In this document: one piece after another, positions 18,701 through 25,758 of the stretch
Layout: each line of letters opens with the position of its first letter
Numbering within the stretch: position 1 is the stretch's first letter
NCBI GenBank assembly: GCA_031258715.1
Contig: JAIRMN010000125.1
Coordinates: 1-33,204 of the forward strand
From: Zoogloeaceae bacterium
GTDB lineage: Bacteria; Pseudomonadota; Gammaproteobacteria; Burkholderiales; Rhodocyclaceae
Direction: 5' to 3'
DNA length: 33,204 bases
Program-made: the position numbers and the translations under genes
The notes under the pieces: model-generated
What the model saw: only the letters and a program-made list of their open reading frames with translations
Told to the model about the DNA's origin: nothing
Databases searched by the model: none

Positions 18701-18956
18701 GGAGAAAAGAAAAGGCAAAAAATCCTCGCCGCTGGACGACATCGCGCCCGCCGCCTGGACGAGCGCGTACACGAGCGAACTCCTCCAACTCCTGGACCTG
18801 CTTGCGCGCACCCTGGAACTTCACGCCGGACAGGCCGCCCTGCTGGAAAAAATCCTCGCCTCCCCGCTCATCGAAGCCGACGCCCTTTCCCCGCTCCCCC
18901 CCATATGGCGCAAACCGCCCGCGTTCCACAGCACGCAAATCGGGATGGAAATGTGA
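15726..18956 (+). CDS. Type ISP-like restriction-modification protein (nuclease-methyltransferase-specificity, no helicase)
   Basis: The 1076-residue protein combines DNA cleavage and adenine methylation. Near the N-terminus, GRPDYSV with D62 and VELKAPG with E76 and K78 form a PD-(D/E)xK nuclease pattern. After a helical region comes an N6-adenine methyltransferase with SAM motif DPAAGTGT (D356) and catalytic NPPY (476-479). The C-terminal roughly 430 residues resemble the specificity region of type ISP enzymes such as LlaGI, with PVGATQD, YGYRSFDRQF, DNRV and RPELWR pieces. No helicase Walker motifs are present, unlike the roughly 1500-residue ISP enzymes, so its action may be closer to a type IIG/IIL enzyme. 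The start 3 bp after dapE lacks a clear ribosome binding site and suggests coupling. The class is well supported; the cleavage mode is inferred. Confidence 0.82.
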   Translation: MSQALRHFAAALCEKFSVQIAGEPEDQLRAPFEELLRNAGRELGFAVVPVGETALKNVGRPDYSVALDGLSCGHVELKAPGKGANPEKFKGHDKAQWERFRNLPNILYGDGREFCLYRTGKQARAVRLAHDPCQVGEKAVDDESVHLFDLLLRDFLTWEPIVPGSAGQLAEFLAPLCRALRDDVLEALERRIPAVEAAAADWRRYLFPSADGARFADAYAQTVTFSLLLARSNGCDTLLVDKAVESLIHANSLLSRALQVLTDPLVQEHLGASLDMLMRVIRAVPSGTMSGGRRDPWLNFYEDFLAEYDPVLRRDAGVYYTPVEVVKAQVCLIDDLLRTRFGKKLGFASGGVNVLDPAAGTGTYLLGVIEHALEAVRQEEGAGSLPARASLLGASLYGFELMVGPYAVASLRLIRMVQQCGGELPGDGVQIMLNNTLESPRENIPELPLLYRPIGLEHHRARRVKETVPVLVCLGNPPYDRHAAATGKNRAMTGGWVRWGEQKDGRDAILADFIEPVKKAGKGGSLKNLYNLYVYFWRWALWKTFEHDLANGPGIVSFITASSFIDGDAFLGMRQHMRRLCDEIWVIDLGGEGRGARQDDNVFAIQTPVAITIAARYRKPRPDIPAKTRYTRTEGARAAKLHKLETLQSLSKLSFADCPEAWDSPFRPAGKSVYFDWPLLTDLMPWQHSGVEVTRTWPVGATQDVLERRWRQLLAASDRASAFRESRDRKIDKSVHALHGAEKLTPIQELSGDARPESIARYGYRSFDRQFLIADNRVGSYLRPELWRAHSNKQLYLASLLTQVLGNGPALTVSAEIPDRHFFRGSYGAKDIVPLYRDAAAKQPNLHPRLLRMLAEAHGETVTPEDFAAYLYALLAQPAFTARFMKELESRELRLPITKDAALFKSAVELGRELIFLHTFSERFAEGQAWPRPVVKCQKPVEQNALPATFSYDGAKRTLHVGAGAFAPLEKAVWDYEVSGLRVVQSWLGYRMEKRKGKKSSPLDDIAPAAWTSAYTSELLQLLDLLARTLELHAGQAALLEKILASPLIEADALSPLPPIWRKPPAFHSTQIGMEM

Positions 18957-18973
18957 AATAAAAACTGTCCCAG

Positions 18974-19012
18974 CCCTCGTCATTGCGAGGGCGAAGCCCG
19001 TGGCAGTCCAAG
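18974..19012. repeat. REP-like palindromic repeat, copy 1
   Basis: The sequence starts with hairpin CCCTCG-tcattg-CGAGGG (18974-18991) and continues GCGAAGCCCGTGGCAGTCCAAG. It matches the widespread CATTGCGAGG...GCGAAG...GGCAATCCAG type of dispersed extragenic repeat. A second, more decayed relative in the same gap (about 19051-19101) ends CGCGACAATCCAGG around the stem CGCGG (19076-19080) / CCGCG (19087-19091). The remaining sequence of this 271-bp gap holds no gene. Confidence 0.6.
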
Positions 19013-19180
19013 CGGGCCGCTGTTCTCTCCCGCCCTTTCGCTCCACAAAAGGACGAGGGGAACGGCAAGCGACATCGCGGTTTTCGCCGCGACAATCCAG
19101 GGCGCGGGGAACGAGAATTCACATTTCGTGAAAGCCCAGGACCGACTGGCACGGCGAAAAGTCCCGCGCTAAGGGCAATC

Positions 19181-19189
19181 TGGGATAAT
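19181..19189 (+). promoter_or_regulatory. Extended -10 promoter candidate for ampG
   Basis: TGGGATAAT has the TG dinucleotide plus a five-of-six -10 match (GATAAT, 19184-19189). It lies 38 bases before the preferred ampG ATG. No good -35 element is present 17 bp upstream, which fits an extended -10 type. Confidence 0.4.
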
Positions 19190-19227
19190 TCGCCCATTTG
19201 GGCGCCGGGTATCCGGCCAGAGGACAT

Positions 19228-20820
19228 ATGATCGAGCGCGAAGGGAATATGACAAACAGCAAATCCGCGTTCACGCGGGACGAAAATCGTCTGAGGCTGA
19301 CCCGTTACTGGCGGTTGGCGGTCATTTTGATCCTCGGATTCGCTTCCGGTCTGCCGATCGCGCTGGTAGGCACGGGAGCGGCGATGCAGGCCTGGCTCAC
19401 CCTGGATCAGGTCGATCTGACGACCATTGGTATTTTTGGTCTGGTGGGCGTGCCCTACACCTTCAAGTTTCTGTGGGCGCCGCTCATGGATCGATTCGAG
19501 CCGCCGTTCCTCGGTCGACGGCGCGGCTGGCTGGTTGTGACGCAATTTTCGGTCGCGCTTGCGCTCTGGTGGATCGCGCAACTCTCGCCGTCCGCCACGC
19601 CCAATTTCTTTGCCCTTGTGGCGGTTCTCGTCGCCTTCCTTTCCGCCTCGCAGGACATCGTCGTCGACGCTTACCGCACGGATGTCCTTCCGGAAGAAGA
19701 GCGCGGGCTGGGCGCTTCGGTATATGTTTTCGGTTACCGATTGGGGATGATCCTCTCCGGGGGCATTTCTCTGATCTGGGCCGGGCAATGGGAATCATGG
19801 CCCAGGGTTTATATGGTCATGGCGCTGGTCATGGCGGGCTGCGGGGGATTTTCACTCTTCGCGTTGCCTCGGGTCGGCAAGCATCTCACCGCCCTCGATA
19901 GCAATCCCTGGCATGAACTGTTCGGCTTTTGCGCGATGCTCGCCGGGGTGATCGCCGGTTTTTTCCTGGCCAGGCGGGGATTGATGCTTGCCGGGCTGAA
20001 CCCGGACGACGCCAACAAATGGATTCAGCTTCTTTTCGTGCTGCTCGAAGTCCTGATCGCCCTGCCACTGGGTTGGTGGGCCGCGCGAATTGCCCAATTC
20101 GAGACGCTCAACAAATCGCTTTCCAGCTATTTCGCGCAACAGGGCGCATTGGCCTTTCTCGCCCTCATCATCCTGTACAAACTGGGCGATGCCTTCAATT
20201 TCAGCTTGATGACGCCTTTCCTGATCAAGGGCATCGGCTTCAGCCAGGAAGAAGTCGGCATTGCCATCAAGTTGATCGGCGTTTGGTTGGCGATCTTCGG
20301 CGCTTTCGTCGGCGGGGCGCTGATGGCTCGGCTTGGGCTGTATCGTTCGTTGTTGTATTTCGGCGTTTTGCAGATGGTGGCCATCATCGGCTCGTTCGTC
20401 CTCGCCGAGTTGGGGCGTGGCGCATGGGGCGCGATAACGCTGCCAGCCTTCGACTGGGTAATCGTGTCAATCAAGCAGCCCACCCAATTGGATTTGCTGC
20501 TGCTCACGGTCATCGCGGGCGAAAACATCACCGGGGGGATGGGGACAGTCGCATTTGTCGCCCTGCTGATGGCGTTGTGCAACCAGCGTTTCACCGCGAC
20601 ACACTATGCGCTACTATCGGCTTTTTCTGCCGTTGGCCGCATCTACGTCAGCCCGCTTTCCGGCGTACTTGCCGAAAGCATCGGATGGTCGTCGTTTTAC
20701 CTCTTTTCCCTGGTCGCCGCCATTCCCGGCATCTGTATGGTCTGGCGGCTGCGGGAAGTGTTGAACGAGCTTGGCAAATCCAGCGCCAAAAAAGACGAAG
20801 CGAAGAGCGGAGATGGATGA
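19228..20820 (+). CDS. ampG: AmpG-family muropeptide MFS transporter
   Basis: This polytopic inner-membrane protein probably imports anhydromuropeptides released during cell-wall turnover. The N-terminal sequence FASGLPIALVGTGAAMQAWL, the loop FLWAPLMDRFEPPFLGRRRGW and SASQDIVVDAYRTDVL are AmpG family signatures; a dozen or so hydrophobic helices follow. I chose ATG 19228 (MIEREGNMTNSK), with AGAGGA just upstream, giving 530 residues. An internal ATG at 19249 is possible, and the open frame extends to 19198. It has its own promoter candidate and stands between an R-M gene and rpmH. The exact solute is assigned by family only. Confidence 0.85.
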   Translation: MIEREGNMTNSKSAFTRDENRLRLTRYWRLAVILILGFASGLPIALVGTGAAMQAWLTLDQVDLTTIGIFGLVGVPYTFKFLWAPLMDRFEPPFLGRRRGWLVVTQFSVALALWWIAQLSPSATPNFFALVAVLVAFLSASQDIVVDAYRTDVLPEEERGLGASVYVFGYRLGMILSGGISLIWAGQWESWPRVYMVMALVMAGCGGFSLFALPRVGKHLTALDSNPWHELFGFCAMLAGVIAGFFLARRGLMLAGLNPDDANKWIQLLFVLLEVLIALPLGWWAARIAQFETLNKSLSSYFAQQGALAFLALIILYKLGDAFNFSLMTPFLIKGIGFSQEEVGIAIKLIGVWLAIFGAFVGGALMARLGLYRSLLYFGVLQMVAIIGSFVLAELGRGAWGAITLPAFDWVIVSIKQPTQLDLLLLTVIAGENITGGMGTVAFVALLMALCNQRFTATHYALLSAFSAVGRIYVSPLSGVLAESIGWSSFYLFSLVAAIPGICMVWRLREVLNELGKSSAKKDEAKSGDG

Positions 20821-20829
20821 TTCCGGATC

Positions 20830-20855
20830 CCGGCGCAAAGCGCCGGTGACTTTTC
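20830..20855 (+). terminator. Hairpin terminator after ampG, also a dispersed repeat
   Basis: CCGGCGC-AAA-GCGCCGG (20830-20846) is a perfect 7-bp stem followed by TGACTTTTC, a short T-run that fits intrinsic termination of ampG. The same hairpin with flanking CTTTTTCTGTCC recurs at 25029-25062, so this may be a mobile repeat used as terminator. Confidence 0.6.
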
Positions 20856-20933
20856 TGTCCTCTGCCTTCTGTCTTGCGCCGGTTCAGGAAACGAAATACC
20901 GCATCCGTCTGAATCGCCGGCAATCATTCAAGC

Positions 20934-20963
20934 TTGACAAGACTTCCCCTCTCAATGTGTAAT
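20934..20963 (+). promoter_or_regulatory. Promoter for rpmH
   Basis: A perfect -35 TTGACA (20934-20939) is followed after 18 bp by TGTAAT (20958-20963), matching five of six -10 bases. It lies 32 bp upstream of the rpmH ATG. This is a strong sigma70-type promoter, as expected for a ribosomal protein gene. Confidence 0.65.
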
Positions 20964-20995
20964 CGCATGTTTTTCAGTGCTCGAAGGAGAAGATG

Positions 20996-21130
20996 ATGAA
21001 GCGCACCTATCAACCTTCCGTCGTCCGCCGCAAGCGCACGCATGGTTTTCTCGTGCGGATGCGCACCAAGGGCGGACGCAGGGTGATTGCCAATCGGCGC
21101 GCCAAGGGACGACAGCGGCTGGGCGTTTGA
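20996..21130 (+). CDS. rpmH: 50S ribosomal protein L34
   Basis: The 44-residue product [18 protein letters not shown]...[11 protein letters not shown] is the near-invariant L34 of the large subunit. AAGGAGA (20984-20990) lies just upstream. There are two tandem ATG codons; the second (20996) gives the conserved MKRTYQPS start. It heads rpmH-rnpA-yidD-yidC, the conserved order linking ribosome, RNase P and membrane insertion. Confidence 0.97.
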   Translation: MKRTYQPSVVRRKRTHGFLVRMRTKGGRRVIANRRAKGRQRLGV

Positions 21131-21140
21131 TTCGGGGGCC

Positions 21141-21584
21141 ATGCGTCGTATGGGCAAGTCTTCCATAACGCCGCCTTCGCCCGAACTTTCTGGCGCGCGT
21201 CCTTTCCTCCGCTCTTATCGGCTGACCCAGGCGGATGCGTATACTTCCGTTTTTGCTTTTCGTCACGCCCTGCGCGGCGCGCATTTCCTGCTGCATTATG
21301 GCGAATGCCGTCCCCCGGATTCAGGCGCGTCCGCGCGCCTGGGGCTGGTCATGGGCAAGAAATTCATGCGCCGCGCGGTGGGGCGCAACTGTCTCAAACG
21401 CCTGGCGCGCGAAGCCTTTCGTCAGGCGCGCGCGCAATTGCCCGCCCGCGATCTGGTGCTGCGTCTCTTCGTCCGGATGCCAAAGCCAGACCGCCAGATG
21501 CGCCGGACGTTGGCGCTGGAAATCCGGCAACTGCTGGCAAAAATCCGCTCCGGCGCGGCGCAGGGAGGCGAAAAAACTACCTGA
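21141..21584 (+). CDS. rnpA: Ribonuclease P protein component
   Basis: RnpA binds RNase P RNA and aids tRNA 5' maturation. The core contains [29 protein letters not shown], quoted as its key parts: the GKK-x-RAVGRN-x-KR RNR-type motif and the following [10 protein letters not shown] strand. I start at ATG 21141 (MRRMGKSS), 10 bp after rpmH and preceded by GGGGG. The frame is open further upstream within rpmH, but that would be an unusual overlap. At 147 residues it is slightly longer than most RnpA, owing to an N-terminal extension before FLRSYRLTQ. The stop overlaps yidD in TGATG. Confidence 0.92.
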   Translation: MRRMGKSSITPPSPELSGARPFLRSYRLTQADAYTSVFAFRHALRGAHFLLHYGECRPPDSGASARLGLVMGKKFMRRAVGRNCLKRLAREAFRQARAQLPARDLVLRLFVRMPKPDRQMRRTLALEIRQLLAKIRSGAAQGGEKTT

Positions 21585-21793
21585 TGCGCCGGATCGTCCT
21601 TTTTCTTCTGCGCGCTTACCAATACGCGCTCAGCCCCTTTTGGGGACAGAATTGCCGTTTTCATCCCGGCTGTTCCGAATACGCGCGGCAAGCCGTGCAA
21701 AAATATGGCGTTCTACGGGGCAGCTGGCTGGCCATCAAACGGTTGGGACGCTGCCATCCCTGGAACCCCGGCGGGTTTGATCCCGTCCCCTGA
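21584..21793 (+). CDS. yidD: Membrane protein insertion efficiency factor YidD
   Basis: The 69-residue protein [21 protein letters not shown] then [11 protein letters not shown] and [12 protein letters not shown] has all YidD landmarks: an amphipathic N-terminal helix, the cysteine-rich C-x5-C motif and the WNPGG tail. It assists YidC in inserting inner-membrane proteins. The ATG overlaps the rnpA TGA by one base, implying coupled translation. Confidence 0.95.
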   Translation: MRRIVLFLLRAYQYALSPFWGQNCRFHPGCSEYARQAVQKYGVLRGSWLAIKRLGRCHPWNPGGFDPVP

Positions 21794-21812
21794 TTTCTTG
21801 AGAGTTGCCTTC

Positions 21813-23525
21813 ATGGATATTCGACGTTTGTTGCTGCTGATCGTTTTCGTGTTCTCCCTGGTAACGCTCTGGGAGGCCTGGCAACGCGAACAGAATCCGT
21901 CTGCGGCGTCGACGGCAGCCAGCGCCACGAACGTTCCCGGCGCACCCGCCGCCGCCATGCCATCGCCGGACGAGGCGCAGATTCCGCAGCCGAGCAGCGC
22001 CCTGCAACAGGCCGCCGCCACGCAGGCGCGCGAAAAGGCCGAAATCGCCGCCGCGCTGGATACGTCGATCGCCGAAAGCATCTTTATCGATACCGACCTG
22101 GTCAGGGCGGAAATCTCCATGCTGGGCGGCGATCTGGTATGGCTGGAATTGCAGCGTTTTCGCGCGCAGGAAGACAAACGCCAGCGTTTCACCCTCTTCA
22201 ACGAGAACCGCCGCTACGCCGCCCAGAGCGGGCTGACGGGCGGACTGCCCGATCACAAGACCCTCCTGGCGCCCATCCCTGGCCCGCGCGCGCTGGCGGA
22301 AGGCGAAGACACGCTGGAAGTGCGCCTGGCCGCGCCGGAAATGAAGGGCATACGCGCGGTCAAGGTGTTTACGTTTCATCGCAATTCCTATCTGATCGAT
22401 GTCGCCTGGGAAATCGAAAATGTCGGCGACGCGCCCGTGCAAACGGAAGCCTACTTCCAGTTGCAACGCGACGATGTTGCCCCGGAAGGCAATTCCTTCA
22501 TGCTTTCCACCTTCTATGGCGTGGCGGTCTATACCGAGGCCGAAAAATACCAGAAAGTGCAATACAAGGAGATTGCCGAAAACAAGGCGAACGTCACAAC
22601 CGCGAACAACGGCTGGCTGGCGATGGTGCAGCATTATTTTGTCAGCGCCTGGGCGCCAGAAGGCGATGTCCTGCGCGATTTCTACATGCTTCGATTGGGC
22701 GACGCCAACAGCAATCTCTTCGCGGCAGGCGTGATCCTTCCCGCCGTGGTCGTCGCGCCTGGCGAAACGCGCCGCGTCAGCGTGCCGCTTTTCGCGGGGC
22801 CGCAGGAACAGGCGGCGCTGAAGCAGGTCGCGCCGGGGCTGGAACTGGTGGTGGATTATGGCTGGCTGCACATCATCGCCGCGCCAATTTTCTGGTTGCT
22901 GGAATTCATCAATACCCTGATCGGTAATTGGGGCTGGTCGATTGTCGTGCTTACCATCCTCATCAAACTGGCGTTCTATCCGCTTTCCGCTGCTTCCTAC
23001 AAATCCATGGCGAAAATGCGGACGCTGACGCCCAAGCTGATGCAGTTGAAGGAACGCCATGCCAACGATAAGGTACGGCTGAATCAGGAAATGATGAAGC
23101 TCTATCAGACGGAAAAAGTAAATCCCCTGGGCGGTTGCCTGCCCATACTGCTGCAGATTCCCGTATTCATCGCGCTCTACTGGGTGCTCCTGGGCGCGGT
23201 GGAAATGCGCGACGCGCCGTGGATTTTCTGGATCAAGGATCTTTCCGCCGCCGACCCCTACTACGTGCTGCCGGTCATCATGATGGTCTCCATGTTCATC
23301 CAGACGCGCCTGAACCCGACGCCGCCAGACCCCATCCAGGCGAAGATGATGCTCATCATGCCATTGGTCTTCGGCGTCATGTTCTTCTTCTTTCCCGCCG
23401 GATTGGTGCTCTACTGGGTGGTCAACAACATCCTTTCCATCGCCCAGCAATGGCAAATCAACTGGATGCTGGAAAAAGGCAACGCCGCCAGGAACAAGGC
23501 CGCCAACGACCCCAAGGCGGGATGA
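21813..23525 (+). CDS. yidC: Membrane protein insertase YidC
   Basis: YidC inserts and folds inner-membrane proteins alone or with SecYEG. The 570 residues show TM1 (RRLLLLIVFVFSLVTLWEAW), a proline/alanine-rich linker, and a large periplasmic P1 domain (about residues 70-350). The conserved insertase core follows: NWGWSIVVLTILIKLAFYPL with the groove basic residue (Lys here), NPLGGCLPILLQIPVFIALY, and a C-terminal FFFPAGLVLYWVVNN. I start at ATG 21813 (MDIRRLL), 19 bp after yidD. The frame extends upstream into yidD, but those residues are not conserved. It converges on purE with a 20-bp gap. mnmE, which often follows yidC, is not here. Confidence 0.96.
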   Translation: MDIRRLLLLIVFVFSLVTLWEAWQREQNPSAASTAASATNVPGAPAAAMPSPDEAQIPQPSSALQQAAATQAREKAEIAAALDTSIAESIFIDTDLVRAEISMLGGDLVWLELQRFRAQEDKRQRFTLFNENRRYAAQSGLTGGLPDHKTLLAPIPGPRALAEGEDTLEVRLAAPEMKGIRAVKVFTFHRNSYLIDVAWEIENVGDAPVQTEAYFQLQRDDVAPEGNSFMLSTFYGVAVYTEAEKYQKVQYKEIAENKANVTTANNGWLAMVQHYFVSAWAPEGDVLRDFYMLRLGDANSNLFAAGVILPAVVVAPGETRRVSVPLFAGPQEQAALKQVAPGLELVVDYGWLHIIAAPIFWLLEFINTLIGNWGWSIVVLTILIKLAFYPLSAASYKSMAKMRTLTPKLMQLKERHANDKVRLNQEMMKLYQTEKVNPLGGCLPILLQIPVFIALYWVLLGAVEMRDAPWIFWIKDLSAADPYYVLPVIMMVSMFIQTRLNPTPPDPIQAKMMLIMPLVFGVMFFFFPAGLVLYWVVNNILSIAQQWQINWMLEKGNAARNKAANDPKAG

Positions 23526-23545
23526 TGGGCGGCGCGAGCGGCGGG

Positions 23546-24046
23546 CTACAGGTTTTCCGCTTCCGCTTGCAGTTTCCGGTCTTTTTCCAGCGCCTTTTCC
23601 GTCATGACCGCCTTGTGCGCCGCGAGGGTTTTTGCGAGCGCGGCGTCGGAAAGCGCGAGTATCTGCGCGGCGAGGATGGCGGCGTTTTGCGCGCCGTCGA
23701 TGGCGACCGTAGCGACGGGAACGCCCGGCGGCATCTGCACGATGGAAAGCAGGCTGTCGAGACCATCGAGCGTAGAAGATTTGATCGGAAGCCCGATGAC
23801 CGGCAAGGTCGTGTACGCGGCGATGACGCCGCCCAGATGCGCCGCCTTGCCCGCCGCCGCGATGATGACGCCAAACCCGGCATCCGCCGCGCCACGGGCG
23901 AAGGCTCCCGCTTCCGCGGGGGTGCGGTGCGCCGAGATGACGCGCGCCTCGAAAGGAATGCCGAATTCCTTCAACTGCCGGATCGCGCCGGAAACCACGG
24001 ACAGATCGCTGTCCGACCCCATGATGACGGCAACCTTGCGTTTCAT
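23546..24046 (-). CDS. purE: N5-carboxyaminoimidazole ribonucleotide mutase
   Basis: PurE (class I) moves the carboxyl group of N5-CAIR to C4 in purine synthesis. The 166 residues contain VMGSDSDL with its phosphate-binding serines, the catalytic SAHRTP histidine, [11 protein letters not shown] (often GAAHLPG in the family), GLPI and [19 protein letters not shown]. The second G-K-A-A-H-L histidine is kept. The ATG overlaps the folD stop by 4 bp (ATGA, 24043-24046), so folD-purE form an operon. purK is not nearby, although this mutase normally needs PurK. Confidence 0.94.
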   Translation of the reverse strand: MKRKVAVIMGSDSDLSVVSGAIRQLKEFGIPFEARVISAHRTPAEAGAFARGAADAGFGVIIAAAGKAAHLGGVIAAYTTLPVIGLPIKSSTLDGLDSLLSIVQMPPGVPVATVAIDGAQNAAILAAQILALSDAALAKTLAAHKAVMTEKALEKDRKLQAEAENL

Positions 24047-24900
24047 TGTCCGGCCTCGCGTTCCGCCGCTTCGATGGTGTTTGCCAACAGCATGGCGATG
24101 GTCATCGGCCCGACGCCGCCGGGCACTGGCGTAATCTGGCGGGCGACCTCCTTCGCCGCGTCAAAATCCACGTCGCCGCAGAGTCTGCCGTCCGGCAGGC
24201 GGTTGATGCCCACGTCGATGACCACCGCGCCAGGCTTCAACATATCAGCGGTGACAAAATGGGGCTTACCGACGGCGGCGACGAGAATATCGGCGCGGCG
24301 CGTATGCGCCTTCAGGTCTCGTGTGCGCGAATGGCATACCGTCACCGTCGCGCCCGCGTTGATGAGCAAGAGCGCCATCGGCTTGCCGACGATGTTGGAA
24401 CGTCCGATCACCACGGCTTCCCTGCCGGAAAGGTCAATCCCGCCCTGCGCGAACATCTTCATCACGCCATAGGGCGTACAGGGAATGAAGCGCGGCTTGC
24501 CCTGCGCCAGCGCGCCGACATTTTCGGCGTGGAAGCCGTCCACGTCCTTTTGGGGGCTTATCGCTTCCAGCACGGCGGCTTCATCGAAATGCGCGGGCAA
24601 GGGAAGCTGCACCAGAATGCCGTGCACCTTCGGATCGGCATTCAGTCCGGCGATTTTTTCCAACACTACGGCGGGCGCGACATCGGCGGGATAACGCCAC
24701 TTTTCGGAATACAGTCCCGCCTCCTCGCAAGCCCTGACCTTGTTATTCACATATACGATCGAGGCCGGATCCTCGCCCACCAGAATCACCGCCAGGCCAG
24801 GGCGGACACCCTGGGCGGCCATCAGGGCTTCGACCCGTTTCTTGAACCCGGCGCGCAAGGTCTGCGCCAGCGTTTTGCCATCGATAATCTGAGCGGTCAT
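24043..24900 (-). CDS. folD: Bifunctional methylenetetrahydrofolate dehydrogenase/cyclohydrolase
   Basis: FolD interconverts methylene-, methenyl- and 10-formyl-tetrahydrofolate, supplying one-carbon units for purines. Seen are [19 protein letters not shown] with the catalytic lysine in the YVNNK motif (YVRNK/YVKNK in most), [18 protein letters not shown], the NADP loop [13 protein letters not shown], and C-terminal [16 protein letters not shown]. Two ATGs lie two codons apart (24906 and 24900). I take 24900 (MTAQIIDGK) because GGGGTGA is then about 7 bases away. It precedes purE in a folate/purine operon. Confidence 0.94.
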   Translation of the reverse strand: MTAQIIDGKTLAQTLRAGFKKRVEALMAAQGVRPGLAVILVGEDPASIVYVNNKVRACEEAGLYSEKWRYPADVAPAVVLEKIAGLNADPKVHGILVQLPLPAHFDEAAVLEAISPQKDVDGFHAENVGALAQGKPRFIPCTPYGVMKMFAQGGIDLSGREAVVIGRSNIVGKPMALLLINAGATVTVCHSRTRDLKAHTRRADILVAAVGKPHFVTADMLKPGAVVIDVGINRLPDGRLCGDVDFDAAKEVARQITPVPGGVGPMTIAMLLANTIEAAEREAGQ

Positions 24901-24929
24901 GATCATGTCACCCCGGATGAAAGGCGGAA

Positions 24930-24938
24930 ATTCTAACA
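24930..24938 (-). promoter_or_regulatory. Extended -10 element upstream of folD
   Basis: On the minus strand the sequence reads TGTTAGAAT, with TAGAAT matching five of six -10 bases and a TG extension. It is about 25 bases before the folD ATG. The would-be -35 region falls inside the inverted-repeat element at 24947-25078, so that element may shape folD-purE expression. Confidence 0.4.
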
Positions 24939-24946
24939 GAACCGGA

Positions 24947-25078
24947 ATCAGGGATCAGGAATCGGGAGACCCGTCCTTCCATCATTCTCCGGAGCGAAAC
25001 GAGGCGGCAATCCAGATGCCTAGCCTGCGGCGCGAAGCGCCGGTAGCTTTTTCTGTCCCCTGATTCCTGATCCCTCAT
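24947..25078. repeat. About 130-bp inverted-repeat-bounded element between folD and trpG
   Basis: The left arm ATCAGGGATCAGGAATC (24947-24963) and right arm GATTCCTGATCCCTCAT (25062-25078) pair at 16 of 17 positions. Extended to 24 nt, 21 positions still pair. Inside lie a REP-like segment ending GAGGCGGCAATCCAG (about 24981-25014) and a hairpin CGGCGC-GAA-GCGCCG (25028-25042) followed by AGCTTTTTCTG. The inner hairpin repeats the one after ampG. No ORF lies inside. The layout suggests a MITE-like or composite extragenic palindrome that also serves as terminator. The rest of the folD-trpG gap (25079-25173) has no gene and only weak promoter-like hexamers. Confidence 0.6.
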
Positions 25079-25173
25079 CTGTTACGAGTTTTTGAATCTG
25101 CCCACTTGAATGATTTTCATGTTCCTGGGACTGTGCGAGAATGCCCGTTCTTATTAAGAGGCGGAGATGGTCA

Positions 25174-25758
25174 ATGCTGCTGCTGATCGATAACTACGAC
25201 TCCTTTACCTACAATCTGGCGCAATATTTTGGCGAGCTGGGCGAGGACGTGCGCGTTTTTCGCAACGATGCTGTCAGTGTCGATGAAATCGACTCCCTGC
25301 GCCCCGATTTCCTGGTGATCGGACCTGGCCCCTGCGTCCCGGCGCAAGCGGGAATATCGTTATCGGCAATCCGGCGCTTTTCGGGTAAAATTTCGCTTCT
25401 GGGCGTCTGCCTGGGGCATCAGGCCATCGGCGAAGCCTTTGGCGGCAAGGTCATACATGCCAAGCGGCTGATGCACGGCAAGGTTTCTCCCGTCTGGCAT
25501 GAGAGCGCCGGTGTCTTCGTGGGCTTGCCCAATCCGCTGACCTGTACGCGCTACCATTCCCTTTCTGTCGAACGGAAAAGCCTGCCCGAATGCCTGGAAG
25601 TGACGGCCTGGACGGATGACGGCGAGATCATGGGCCTGCGCCACAAGACCCTGGCGGTCGAAGGCGTGCAGTTTCATCCCGAATCCGTGCTCTCCGAACG
25701 CGGGCACGATTTGTTGCGCAATTTCCTGCGATGCCGGACAAGAGAGAAAAACCAATGA
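25174..25758 (+). CDS. trpG: Anthranilate synthase component II (glutamine amidotransferase)
   Basis: TrpG supplies ammonia from glutamine to TrpE for anthranilate synthesis and may double as PabA. The 194 residues start [18 protein letters not shown] and contain the oxyanion strand [12 protein letters not shown], the nucleophile cysteine in [12 protein letters not shown] and the histidine-glutamate pair in [11 protein letters not shown] take ATG 25174, with GGAG upstream; an in-frame ATG at 25141 adds a non-conserved leader. trpE is not next to it. Its stop overlaps the start of a DNA methyltransferase gene in ATGA (25755-25758) instead of leading directly to trpD. Confidence 0.94.
   Translation: MLLLIDNYDSFTYNLAQYFGELGEDVRVFRNDAVSVDEIDSLRPDFLVIGPGPCVPAQAGISLSAIRRFSGKISLLGVCLGHQAIGEAFGGKVIHAKRLMHGKVSPVWHESAGVFVGLPNPLTCTRYHSLSVERKSLPECLEVTAWTDDGEIMGLRHKTLAVEGVQFHPESVLSERGHDLLRNFLRCRTREKNQ

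Noticed and set aside
15720-18956. BREX PglX or full type ISP enzyme
   Set aside because: No accompanying BREX genes, and no helicase domain is visible, so I kept the more modest ISP-like description.
21735-23456. 573-residue minus-strand frame
   Set aside because: Antisense to yidC.
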